From Dehalococcoidales bacterium (lineage in GTDB: Bacteria > Chloroflexota > Dehalococcoidia > Dehalococcoidales > JAFGLR01): a stretch of DNA of 35,980 nt. The stretch is from contig JAFGLR010000051.1 in assembly GCA_016927955.1 (NCBI GenBank), positions 1 to 35,980 of the forward strand, read 5' to 3'. Position 1 is the stretch's first letter, and every line of letters begins with the position of its first letter. Of the stretch, positions 14,211 to 22,311 are shown piece by piece. The position numbers and the translations under genes were made by a program. The notes beneath the pieces are model-generated. The model made no database searches. It was not told where the DNA came from and saw only the letters and a program-made list of their open reading frames with translations.

Positions 14211-15056
14211 GTGGTTCAGGTAATTACAGACAGTACGTCCGATATTACGCCGGAATTGGCCGAACAACTCGGTATAAGAGTGGTTCCGATATACGTCCGG
14301 TTCGGTGATAAAACATACCGTGACGGTGTCGACATCAGCCCCGGCGAATTTTATACCCGGTTAATTTCTTCTCCGGTATATCCGGCTACTTCCCAGCCTA
14401 ACCCCGAAGATTTTACGAATGTCTATAGAGAATATTGTGAAGATACAGACGGTATCGTTTCTATCCATGTCTCTTCTAAAATAAGCGGTACTTTTAATTC
14501 GGCAACTATGGCCCAACGCAGCTTGAAAAGCCGCTGTCATATCGAGGTCATCGATTCTCAGTTTAATTCTGCCGGTCTGGGTCTTGTTGTTACGGCTGCT
14601 GCCAGGTCAGCTAAATCCGGTGCTGGGGTGGGAGAAGTAATCGATGAGGCGAAAAAGGCCGTTAATGAAGTCAGGATGTTCGGTATTTTTGAAACCATGA
14701 AATATTTGGCACGCAGCGGGAGGGTAAATAAGACTATTGCAGCAGTATCCGGCATATTAAACGTCATGCCGCTGCTGACTTTTCGCGATGGCGAGATTAT
14801 GCGCGCGGGACTGGTGCGTACAGTTTCAAAGGGTTTGAATCGAATTTATGATTTTGTTATAAAAAATGCTCCTTTTACTGAGCTTACCATTGTCCACAGC
14901 GCGATAACAGACCACGCAGTCCGGTTGAGGAAAATGCTAGGCAATTGTATCGATGAGGAAAAAATTACAGTATCCGAACTGGGTGCCGGGCTGGGTGTGC
15001 ACGGCGGACCGGGAGTTTTGTTAGTGGCATTAAGACGGGCAGTTCCTACAGCTTAA
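14211..15056 (+). CDS. DegV family protein (fatty-acid binding)
   Basis: DegV proteins bind long-chain fatty acids; some (FakB) present them to a fatty acid kinase for phospholipid synthesis. The 281-residue product has the family opening VQVITDSTSDITPELAEQLG, the strongly conserved PVYPATSQPNPEDF (about 54-67), SSKISGTFNSATMA (about 90-103) and the C-terminal GAGLGVHGGPGVLLVALRR. The start is GTG, with GGGAGGG seven bases upstream. It stands 23 bases after the peroxiredoxin-like gene and 14 before the next membrane protein, so it is probably in the heliorhodopsin operon. No FakA kinase is visible in the window. Confidence 0.94.
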   Translation: MVQVITDSTSDITPELAEQLGIRVVPIYVRFGDKTYRDGVDISPGEFYTRLISSPVYPATSQPNPEDFTNVYREYCEDTDGIVSIHVSSKISGTFNSATMAQRSLKSRCHIEVIDSQFNSAGLGLVVTAAARSAKSGAGVGEVIDEAKKAVNEVRMFGIFETMKYLARSGRVNKTIAAVSGILNVMPLLTFRDGEIMRAGLVRTVSKGLNRIYDFVIKNAPFTELTIVHSAITDHAVRLRKMLGNCIDEEKITVSELGAGLGVHGGPGVLLVALRRAVPTA

Positions 15057-15070
15057 AAGGAGTTAATCTA

Positions 15071-15607
15071 ATGGCGACACAACATATTATTTTGCTTATT
15101 ATCAATGTCATCGGTGGTGTGATGGTTATCGCAAGCTATATTTACGGACTTGGCGGGCAATCAGGCGGTGCGAACGTATTGTGGGGTGGTGTACCGGCTA
15201 GTATCCGGCCGGTATATTTCGCCTCTATGATAATATCGGCTCTGGGTTTTTTCGCTTTCCTTTACTACCTTTTCTTCCGGATAACGCCCGGTGATGTCGT
15301 AATTGCCGGTAGGTTCGATTTTAGCCTATTTTATGTAATATTTATTCTGATGCTCCTGCCCTCGGCTTTATGGATGCCTCTAACGAATTTATATGTAGCT
15401 AATCCGGGTACTGGATTATGGGTGGGTGTGCGTACGGTTCTTGCCGTAGTCGGTCTCGCTTCCATTGCTCTTTGTTGGGCAATACTGAGTATCCAGACTA
15501 AAGTGCCGGGAGTAAGCTACTGGCTAGCGGTTGTTGGCAGCGGGTATTTTGCCTTTCATACCGCAATATTAGATGCGATTGTTTGGGCAGCTTTATTCAG
15601 GCAATAA
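15071..15607 (+). CDS. Five-helix membrane protein of unknown function
   Basis: A 178-residue hydrophobic product that I do not recognise. Membrane helices lie at about 7-28, 48-70, 83-104, 115-140 and 150-175. Short loops contain GGQSGGANVLWGGVPASIRP (after helix 1) and RITPGDVVIAGRFDFS (between 2 and 3). No nucleotide- or metal-binding motif is visible. It is 14 bases downstream of degV with an AAAAGGAG ribosome binding site, so it is likely the last gene of the heliorhodopsin operon. A hairpin follows its stop. Confidence 0.8.
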   Translation: MATQHIILLIINVIGGVMVIASYIYGLGGQSGGANVLWGGVPASIRPVYFASMIISALGFFAFLYYLFFRITPGDVVIAGRFDFSLFYVIFILMLLPSALWMPLTNLYVANPGTGLWVGVRTVLAVVGLASIALCWAILSIQTKVPGVSYWLAVVGSGYFAFHTAILDAIVWAALFRQ

Positions 15608-15625
15608 GGGTGATTTAGCAAATAG

Positions 15626-15655
15626 AAATTAATCGTTAAAAAACGGTTTTAATTT
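15626..15655. terminator. Imperfect hairpin between convergent genes
   Basis: AAATTAA (15626-15632) and CGTT (15634-15637) pair with AACG (15642-15645) and TTAATTT (15649-15655), with an internal mismatch and an AAAA loop. A/T-rich arms give T tracts on both strands, so it could end transcription both ways. It overlaps the stop codon of the minus-strand gene. Confidence 0.5.
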
Positions 15656-16095
15656 ATCTTTAACCGCTGCGTTTGCGAGAAACTAGCAACGATATATTCA
15701 GATATACCGACTGCTATTATAGCAGTGCCCGGTTGGTTTATAAATTCCTTTAAATAGGGATGCCGGGCTAGAAAAATAGACTTTGCCTGATTGGTACTAG
15801 TTGTTTCTTCATGAACAGTGCCGATGGCCGTAATAGCTACCGCACCGCTTAAATCTTCCGGCTGATTCCTCCGGTTATCAATCAGTAAGGATACTTGTTT
15901 ATTAGCCTTGATATTATCGTACTTCCTGGTATTCCGGCTGGTAATGAACCATATTGTCTTCAGGTCTTCTGTAAAAGTATAGGCAACCAGGTTGCTGTAG
16001 GGTTGCCCCTGGCCGACCGAAGCCAGCACCGCAAAGTACTGCTTTTCCATCACCTTTTTAATAAATAGTTGTATATCTGCGCTATCAGCAAACAC
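15649..16095 (-). CDS. Pyridoxamine 5'-phosphate oxidase-like flavin split-barrel protein
   Basis: The 148-residue product has the split-barrel pattern of the PNPOx-like superfamily: KQYFAVLASVGQGQPYSNLV (about 18-37), then TIWFITSRNTRKYDNIKANK (about 48-67), QVSLLIDNRRNQPEDLSGAV (68-87) and AITAIGTVHE (88-97). These correspond to the FMN- or F420-binding strands. Members include flavin reductases, heme-degrading-like proteins and many of unknown substrate; the exact reaction cannot be assigned. It is a single gene on the minus strand, between two plus-strand operons. Confidence 0.82.
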   Translation of the reverse strand: MFADSADIQLFIKKVMEKQYFAVLASVGQGQPYSNLVAYTFTEDLKTIWFITSRNTRKYDNIKANKQVSLLIDNRRNQPEDLSGAVAITAIGTVHEETTSTNQAKSIFLARHPYLKEFINQPGTAIIAVGISEYIVASFSQTQRLKIN

Positions 16096-16178
16096 CGGTA
16101 CACCTCAAACTTGTATTTCTACATCTATTGTATGCTAAAGCTAGACAAAGTACACTCGGTTAAGATAAGATTTAGAGT

Positions 16179-17645
16179 GTGAATTTTCAAACGATTATCG
16201 GTCTAGAAGTACACGCTCAGCTTGCAACACAAAGCAAAATGTTCTGCGGCTGCAGCGTCGATTATGCTGGTGACACGCCGAACACTCATGTCTGCCCGGT
16301 TTGCCTGGGAATGCCCGGTGTTTTACCTGTCATTAACCGTAAAGCCGTTGAGTTAACGGTAATGACTGCTCTGGCATTGCACTGTAATATTTCCCAATAC
16401 GCCCGGTTCGACCGTAAAAATTATCCTTATCCGGATTTGATGAAAGGATACCAGATTTCCCAGAATTACCTGCCTTTCGGGGAAAAAGGCTGGCTTAATA
16501 TTGAGGTTGGCGGACAAAAAAAACGCATCGGTATTACTAATGTCCACCTCGAAGAAGATACTGCCAAATTGACTCATCAGAACACCGGTGGCGAATCATT
16601 CAGCGTTGTCGATGTTAACCGTTCCGGTACGCCGCTTATGGAAATTGTCGGCGACCCTGATTTACGGTCTCCCGAAGAAGCCCGTCAATATTTAATGACC
16701 TTAAGAGCCATTCTGCAGTATCTCGGTGCCTCCACCGCCAATATGGAAGAGGGAAGTTTCCGTTGTGACGCTAATATCAGCGTTTTGCCAGAGGGAGCAA
16801 CTAAGACCACCGCCAAGGTAGAAGTTAAAAACATGAATAGCTTCCGGGCGGTCTACCGTGCTTTGGAGTTTGAGGCAGAACGGATTAGAAAAGCTGTTAT
16901 CGACGGCACACATTTGGCACAGGAAACACGGGGCTGGGTCGAGGAACAGTCCAAAACCGTATCCCAGCGCAGTAAAGAGTATGCCCATGATTACCGGTAT
17001 TTCCCGGAACCGGACTTGCCGCCGGTAGTCTTAACATCCGAATATATCGAAGGTTTAGAGGCTAAATTGCCGGAACTGCCAGAAGCCCGCCGCGACCGGT
17101 TTATGACAGAATTAGGTCTTTCACAATATGATGCCGACCTGCTTACGGTAACCAGGGCGATGGCAGATTATTTTGAAGCCTGTTTGAAGAAAGGTTCGTT
17201 AGATAATATAGGACTAAACGACCGGGCGAAAACTATTAGTAATTGGCTACTCGGTGAATTTAGTCGTCTAATGAATGCAACGAATACAGAAATTGATAAA
17301 GCTAAGATTACCCCGGAACAGTTAGGACATCTGGCAAGCCTGGTGTTAAACGGAACCATCAGCGGAACCAGTGCCAAAGAAGTATTTGAAGAGATGTTTA
17401 AGACCGGCAAAGACGCCGGAGAAATAATCAAGGCCAGAGGACTAAGCCAGATTAGCGATACCTCTGAAATTGAAGCTATCATAGCTCAGGTTATTTCCAA
17501 TAACCCCAAGCCTGTGGTAGACTATAAAGCAGGGAAAACTCAGGTGATGACCTTTTTAGTGGGGCAGGTAATGCGGGCGTCTAAAGGCCGCGCTAATGCC
17601 AAGTTGGTCAATGAGTTAATGAAGAAAAAACTAGAGGAAGGATGA
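16179..17645 (+). CDS. gatB: Aspartyl/glutamyl-tRNA amidotransferase subunit B
   Basis: Kinase-transamidase subunit of GatCAB, which converts Glu-tRNA-Gln (and Asp-tRNA-Asn) to the amide form in the cytoplasm. Family signatures are IIGLEVHAQLATQSKMFCGC (6-25), HVCPVCLGMPGVLPVIN, YPYPDLMKGYQISQNYLPF and DVNRSGTPLMEIV, with the C-terminal YqeY-like domain from about 335. The length of 488 residues is normal. The start codon is GTG, chosen because the conserved IIGLEVHAQL lies immediately after it; the ribosome binding site is weak. gatA and gatC are not adjacent. Confidence 0.97.
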   Translation: MNFQTIIGLEVHAQLATQSKMFCGCSVDYAGDTPNTHVCPVCLGMPGVLPVINRKAVELTVMTALALHCNISQYARFDRKNYPYPDLMKGYQISQNYLPFGEKGWLNIEVGGQKKRIGITNVHLEEDTAKLTHQNTGGESFSVVDVNRSGTPLMEIVGDPDLRSPEEARQYLMTLRAILQYLGASTANMEEGSFRCDANISVLPEGATKTTAKVEVKNMNSFRAVYRALEFEAERIRKAVIDGTHLAQETRGWVEEQSKTVSQRSKEYAHDYRYFPEPDLPPVVLTSEYIEGLEAKLPELPEARRDRFMTELGLSQYDADLLTVTRAMADYFEACLKKGSLDNIGLNDRAKTISNWLLGEFSRLMNATNTEIDKAKITPEQLGHLASLVLNGTISGTSAKEVFEEMFKTGKDAGEIIKARGLSQISDTSEIEAIIAQVISNNPKPVVDYKAGKTQVMTFLVGQVMRASKGRANAKLVNELMKKKLEEG

Positions 17646-17646
17646 A

Positions 17647-17865
17647 ATGCAGCTCTATTTAAATATCGGCCAGATAATTCTGGCGCTTGCATTGATTCTG
17701 GTCATAATGTTGCAGGTAAAAGGCGGCGGACTGGGAGGTATATTCGGCCAGGCAGATACCGTTTATCGCACTAAACGCGGTGTGGAGAAGACGTTATTTC
17801 AATTGACCATTGCCCTGGCGGTATTGTTTGTGGGTATAGCCATTGTTACTTTACGGTTACAATAG
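17647..17865 (+). CDS. secG: Preprotein translocase subunit SecG
   Basis: Accessory subunit of the SecYEG channel. The 72-residue product has two membrane helices (about 4-23 and 50-70) joined by the conserved loop VKGGGLGGIFGQADTVYRTKRGVEK. The ATG comes one base after the gatB stop, and the GAGGAAGG ribosome binding site is inside gatB, so translation is coupled. Confidence 0.94.
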   Translation: MQLYLNIGQIILALALILVIMLQVKGGGLGGIFGQADTVYRTKRGVEKTLFQLTIALAVLFVGIAIVTLRLQ

Positions 17866-17883
17866 TTTTTAGCGGAAAGCGGT

Positions 17884-18693
17884 ATGGGTACTATTATTAC
17901 CCTCACCACTGATTTCGGTCTGTCTGACGGCTATATTGCGGCGGTAAAAGGCGTTATATTAAGCATTAACCCCCGGGTAACCATTATCGATATCACTCAC
18001 CAGATACCTCCTCAAAATATTAATCAGGCGGCGTTTGTATTGAATGCCGCTTATAAGTATTTCCCGCCCCAAACCATTCATCTGGTCGTTGTTGACCCCG
18101 GCGTCGGGACAAAGCGGCGGGCAATCATTTTGAAGACACCTCGGTTCTATTTTGTAGCCCCGGATAACGGATTATTAAGTTACGTCATCCACAATTATTC
18201 GAGTAGTACGGAAATTAGTTCGAAGCTGGAAGCGGTGGCTATCACTAATCCGAAATACTGGCTTAATCCGGTAAGCCGTACGTTTCACGGTCGGGATATT
18301 TTCGCCCCGGTATCGGCACACCTGTCTTTGAGTGTTCCGATGAAAGAATTCGGCGAAACGATTAGTTCCGTTACGATTCTACCGCTAGCGGAAATCCGTA
18401 CCGAAACTGACGGCTCTATCATTGGGCAGGTAATCCATATCGATGGTTTCGGTAATCTGGTAACAAATATTAAAGAAGCAGACCTGCCGCCGGGGAAATT
18501 GGTAGTTACTATCGGTAATAGGAGAATACCCGGATTAAGCCCGAATTACGCCCAGGGTGAAAAACTGATGGCTCTTATCGGCAGCAGCGGCTATCTGGAA
18601 ATTGCCGTCCGGGAAGGCAGCGCGGCGAGTTATTTAAATACCGCGATAGGTTCTGAGGTTAAGGTAAAAATAAATACTCACGAAAGGGATTAA
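17884..18693 (+). CDS. SAM hydroxide adenosyltransferase (DUF62 family)
   Basis: Cytoplasmic enzyme of the DUF62 family that hydrolyses S-adenosylmethionine to adenosine and methionine; related members are fluorinases and chlorinases. Signatures are ITLTTDFGLSDGYIAAVKGV (5-24), VVVDPGVGTKRRAI (about 68-81) and RTFHGRDIFAPVSAHL (about 136-151), which contain the conserved Asp, Arg and His of hydroxide-type members. The length of 269 residues is normal. It follows secG by 18 bases and precedes ubiA by 3. Confidence 0.93.
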   Translation: MGTIITLTTDFGLSDGYIAAVKGVILSINPRVTIIDITHQIPPQNINQAAFVLNAAYKYFPPQTIHLVVVDPGVGTKRRAIILKTPRFYFVAPDNGLLSYVIHNYSSSTEISSKLEAVAITNPKYWLNPVSRTFHGRDIFAPVSAHLSLSVPMKEFGETISSVTILPLAEIRTETDGSIIGQVIHIDGFGNLVTNIKEADLPPGKLVVTIGNRRIPGLSPNYAQGEKLMALIGSSGYLEIAVREGSAASYLNTAIGSEVKVKINTHERD

Positions 18694-18696
18694 TCA

Positions 18697-19593
18697 ATGC
18701 GTCTGAAAATCTGGATTTTAGAAACACGCCCGCAGTTTTTGATTCTTTCTATTGTACTCGCTTTTTTAGGTTCGAGTATCGCCTGGTACTACGGATATTT
18801 TAATTGGGGGATTGCCCTCTTAGCCGGTTTCGGGCTTTTACTGACCCATATTAGCGTGAATACACTGAACGACTATTTCGATTACCGCAGCGGTATAGAC
18901 TTAAAAACGAAGCGGACTCCCTTCAGCGGCGGCAGCGGTATATTACCGGCAGGGATGTTAAAACCCCGGCAGGCACTTTGGCTTGGAGTGGTTACCCTTG
19001 TAATTGCCGCAGCTATTGGAATTTATTTCATATATACCAGCGGCTGGCAGTTATTACCGTTGCTGGTAGTAGCCGGACTGTGTGTAGTGCTTTATACACC
19101 CTTAATCCTGCGGTTGAAGTCACCGGAATGGGCGGCCGGACTCGGTCTGGGTTTTTTACCTGTATTAGGAATGTACTTTGTCCAATCTTCCGCTTACAGC
19201 ATACCGGTAATTATTGCCTCGATACCTTCCGGAATTCTCGTCCACAACCTTCTATTTTTAAACGAGTTCCCTGATGTCGAAGCCGATAAAACGGCGAAAA
19301 GACAGACTACACCTATTACTGCCGGACTTAAAACAGCAGGTAAGGTTTATATTGCACTGACGATAATAATGTATTTTTGGATTATCGCGGCAGTTGTCGC
19401 CCGGCAAATGCCTGTTTTTACCCTTATCGGACTCCTGACAGTACCCATCGCTGTTAAAGCAATCCGGGCTGCTTTAACACCTGAGGATATGAGTAAACTG
19501 GTCCCCGGTATGGCGAATAATGTCATGGTAATACTGATAACACAGTTTTTAATTGGTGCGGGTTATATACTGTCAAAAGTATTTATGGTATAA
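18697..19593 (+). CDS. UbiA family prenyltransferase (MenA-like)
   Basis: Integral membrane enzyme that attaches a polyprenyl chain to an aromatic acceptor. The first Asp-rich motif NDYFDYRSGID (about residues 57-67) and the second DVEADKTAKRQT (about 192-203) bind the magnesium-diphosphate, with about eight or nine helices in total. The motif NDYFD with the following SGGSGILPAGML matches MenA (1,4-dihydroxy-2-naphthoate prenyltransferase), which would fit with the menG-like gene at 22312; other quinone or lipid substrates are possible. The length of 298 residues is normal. Confidence 0.87.
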   Translation: MRLKIWILETRPQFLILSIVLAFLGSSIAWYYGYFNWGIALLAGFGLLLTHISVNTLNDYFDYRSGIDLKTKRTPFSGGSGILPAGMLKPRQALWLGVVTLVIAAAIGIYFIYTSGWQLLPLLVVAGLCVVLYTPLILRLKSPEWAAGLGLGFLPVLGMYFVQSSAYSIPVIIASIPSGILVHNLLFLNEFPDVEADKTAKRQTTPITAGLKTAGKVYIALTIIMYFWIIAAVVARQMPVFTLIGLLTVPIAVKAIRAALTPEDMSKLVPGMANNVMVILITQFLIGAGYILSKVFMV

Positions 19594-19605
19594 AATGTTA
19601 GAGAA

Positions 19606-20727
19606 ATGACGGAAGCAAATATTAATAAGAGTGAGAAAAAAAACTTTCGTATCCGTCTGCGTCTGCATTACACCTGGGTATTCGTATTTTTATTTATCAT
19701 CGGTATCGTAACTACGCAATACCCGGAATCTTATTCTTTTCCACGGCGCATACTGTTGGGTATAGCGGCTTCTTTAGTATTCCTCCTTTTAATTATCATC
19801 CGGCAGCTCGCGTTGAATTATATTGCTGGTCACCGGAATATAATATTCCGCAGGGTTACGCTGTATATCTACGGCGGTGTGCCCGGTATTATGCGTGAAT
19901 TTACCTCACCCGTGTTGGAGTTTTTACTGGGTGCCACAGGGTTGATGGTTAACCTTCTGATAACCGTAATATTATACTCCGTCTACATCGTGCTGGTAGT
20001 TATCGGCAATACTCTTTTCGGGAATATCATAGCATGGATGACATCCGTTTTCTTTTTGTTTACGGTCTTTCATTTTATCCCGGCTTATCCCCTTGATACC
20101 GGCAGGATTCTAAGGGCATTAATCTGGCGGATAACGCACAATTATGACCGGGCAACTGTCATTGCCTCTTGGATAGGGCAGGGGTTCGGTATTTTTTGTG
20201 TAGTAGTTGGAATAGTATTACTTATTTTGAATCAGAAGTGGTTCTCGGGATTAAGTCTCTTTCTGTCCGGATGGGCACTTTCATTGGCTACAGTCCATAT
20301 AAAGCGCAACATTGTGTTAAAGCGTTCTTTGAAAGAATTAACGGTATTGGATGTAATGTCACGGCAATATCCCTTTGCCGGGCACCAGATGAGCATCGGT
20401 AAAATTATTCGTGAATATAGTCTGATGAGCGGCCAACATTATTTTATGGTGGTAGCGGAAGACCGTCTCCTGGGCAGTATTAACTTAAAGAATCTTCAGT
20501 CCGTACCAAGAAGGTTACGTGAAAGAACAAGGGTAGAAAAGGTAATGGTTCCTTCACGGCATATATTAGTTGCTTATCCCGGTCAATCGGCAGCGGATGC
20601 CTGTGAGCAAATGGTGGAAATGGAAATTGATGAAATGCCGGTGATAGAAGACGGCAAAGTTATAGGGGTTGTCTTTAAAGAAAAATTGTCCCGGTTAGCT
20701 ACAATCAGAACAACACTGCGGATGTGA
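19606..20727 (+). CDS. Site-2-protease-like membrane protein with CBS domains, lacking the zinc motif
   Basis: The helix layout and the C-terminal pair of CBS repeats (about 240-370, including VMVPSRHILVAYPGQSAADA and EMEIDEMPVIEDGKVIGVVF) match the M50 site-2-protease/CBS family. In active members helix 2 or 3 has HELGH followed by ALVA and ITLFIFGG. Here the aligned segment is RQLALNYIA (66-74) before VTLYIYGG, so both histidines and the glutamate are gone. The second motif is FIPAYPLDTGR (157-167), which keeps Asp164 and replaces the usual LDGGR with LDTGR. The protein is otherwise intact at 373 residues. It is probably a non-proteolytic relative that binds or regulates a membrane partner. 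It is the last gene of the gatB run, 3 bases from the convergent hydrolase. Confidence 0.85.
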   Translation: MTEANINKSEKKNFRIRLRLHYTWVFVFLFIIGIVTTQYPESYSFPRRILLGIAASLVFLLLIIIRQLALNYIAGHRNIIFRRVTLYIYGGVPGIMREFTSPVLEFLLGATGLMVNLLITVILYSVYIVLVVIGNTLFGNIIAWMTSVFFLFTVFHFIPAYPLDTGRILRALIWRITHNYDRATVIASWIGQGFGIFCVVVGIVLLILNQKWFSGLSLFLSGWALSLATVHIKRNIVLKRSLKELTVLDVMSRQYPFAGHQMSIGKIIREYSLMSGQHYFMVVAEDRLLGSINLKNLQSVPRRLRERTRVEKVMVPSRHILVAYPGQSAADACEQMVEMEIDEMPVIEDGKVIGVVFKEKLSRLATIRTTLRM

Positions 20728-20730
20728 TAT

Positions 20731-22143
20731 TTACTCGAAGCCGGTAATCGGCATATCATCGATTATCTGCCGGGGATAATATTGCTCGAAGAAAGTCTTC
20801 CAGGTTACCTCAAAATTACGTAGCGGTCCTTCCGCTTGGGATTCGATATTAAGCCTGAAATCCATATCGTTTTCATCCGATACCCAGTGAACGTTTTTAA
20901 TTGATGTAAACGGAGTGCCGGTTTCGATTCTTACTTCGTAGCGGTTACGTAATCTGCCTTCAATTTCCTCAAATCCGTTAATCGACCAATTGGCTGATAC
21001 CGTCGACTTTGGTGCCGCACGCGTCTGTATTAATAATCGATGGTCGTTAATATCATGAGGGGATAGCCATTTCGCATCAAGTATGGCGGAAAGTACGGGT
21101 AAAGAAGTTCGCTCTACTTTAAAACTGCTGCGAATTAATTGGGATTCGGAAAGTTCCAGAATATCTTCATAATTCTGCCATTTGCAGGTATTATTTTTGT
21201 GTATCACCGTACCCTGTTCGATAGGTAATTCCCCAACTGTCTCTTTCCAGTTATATGAAATTGGAAACCAGCCGGCGGTATGTGTAAAATTACCCTGTTC
21301 GGCAAGGTAGGAATAATTAATTGTCCCGCCGAAGATATAACGCAGTATGAATTCCGCAAGATAGGTGGCTAAAACCGGGTCGTTAGTAAACTCACTATGA
21401 TAGTGTTCTCCGTAATAGACTACATCCGCTCCTTCAGCATATTGGGCGGATATCGGTACGATATGGTCGTCCATATCCCGCGGCAGGGGGTCGACCCCGC
21501 TGACATCAAATTGCTCGCTTTGCGGTGCCGATTCTGCCGAACAAAGTGCCAGCCAGTGTTTATTGGTGCCTACCCAGGTGCCGTCCGCACTGGCGTCATA
21601 TTGCTCCAGCGAACCGACGACACCATGGTCCTGGGGAATTAACCAAGCCGCCGACCAGTAGTCAGCCCCACCCGTAAAGTAGTAGTGGTTCAGGTTCTTT
21701 ACCGGGCTGTTAATTGTTATCACCGCGGCGACTTCATCCTGCAGACCTCCAATATCATTAGCGGTGGCGTACAGTGCCGTTTTTCCGCCCATACTGTGCC
21801 CGATTAATATCAGGTTGTTCTCGTGGAAAAATGACTTGCAGCTTGTGGCGATATTATTGGCCCAGACGTCGATGCTGACATTGTTGGGATAACACCGGTT
21901 CATCGAATCGACCCGTACCTTGACGCCGGGATGTTTTTCTTCATATGCGGCGATGAAATCCGGCAGTTTTAAGTTAATTATATCTGAGAGCAATTGCATA
22001 GCACGGGAAGTGCCGTTGGCTCCGTGCAAAAATACGAAATTTAGCTCTTTAATCTGGATGGCCGTGGCCGCATGTGCGGACGGGCCGAGCGTAAAAAGAG
22101 CAATACTAATGACCATCATACTGAGCAATAGAATTCTTTTCAT
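20731..22143 (-). CDS. Secreted alpha/beta hydrolase (lipase/esterase-like)
   Basis: A Sec signal peptide is visible: basic start MKR, hydrophobic core ILLLSMMVISIALFTLG and a likely cut after AHA at residue 25. The mature part begins with an alpha/beta-hydrolase fold: oxyanion region FVFLHGANG (36-44), nucleophile elbow GHSMGG (115-120, Ser117). Acid and histidine candidates lie in DDHIVP and GEHYHSEF. The fold seems to end near residue 275; the last about 190 residues form a beta-rich region without a recognised domain. The substrate is unknown; lipase or esterase is likely. It converges with the S2P-like gene and is divergent from menG. Confidence 0.85.
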   Translation of the reverse strand: MKRILLLSMMVISIALFTLGPSAHAATAIQIKELNFVFLHGANGTSRAMQLLSDIINLKLPDFIAAYEEKHPGVKVRVDSMNRCYPNNVSIDVWANNIATSCKSFFHENNLILIGHSMGGKTALYATANDIGGLQDEVAAVITINSPVKNLNHYYFTGGADYWSAAWLIPQDHGVVGSLEQYDASADGTWVGTNKHWLALCSAESAPQSEQFDVSGVDPLPRDMDDHIVPISAQYAEGADVVYYGEHYHSEFTNDPVLATYLAEFILRYIFGGTINYSYLAEQGNFTHTAGWFPISYNWKETVGELPIEQGTVIHKNNTCKWQNYEDILELSESQLIRSSFKVERTSLPVLSAILDAKWLSPHDINDHRLLIQTRAAPKSTVSANWSINGFEEIEGRLRNRYEVRIETGTPFTSIKNVHWVSDENDMDFRLNIESQAEGPLRNFEVTWKTFFEQYYPRQIIDDMPITGFE

Positions 22144-22229
22144 CGATAAACTATTTTAACATTAAATTGTAATCTTGGCGATACACGTAAAGTCAATTTC
22201 TGAAGAAGTATATAATAACGCCTAAAAAT

Positions 22230-22259
22230 TTGTAATACGTCGATATTACATAATATAAT
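22230..22259 (+). promoter_or_regulatory. Promoter of menG with an inverted repeat in the spacer
   Basis: TTGTAA (22230-22235), an 18-base spacer and a perfect TATAAT (22254-22259). The inverted repeat GTAATA-CGTCGA-TATTAC (22232-22249) fills the space between the two boxes, a position where a bound repressor would block polymerase. The start would be about 45 bases before the TTG at 22312. Confidence 0.6.
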
Positions 22260-22311
22260 TTGAATGTAATTTTAATACAAACATCGACTGCATCGAGAAC
22301 GGAATTATATA

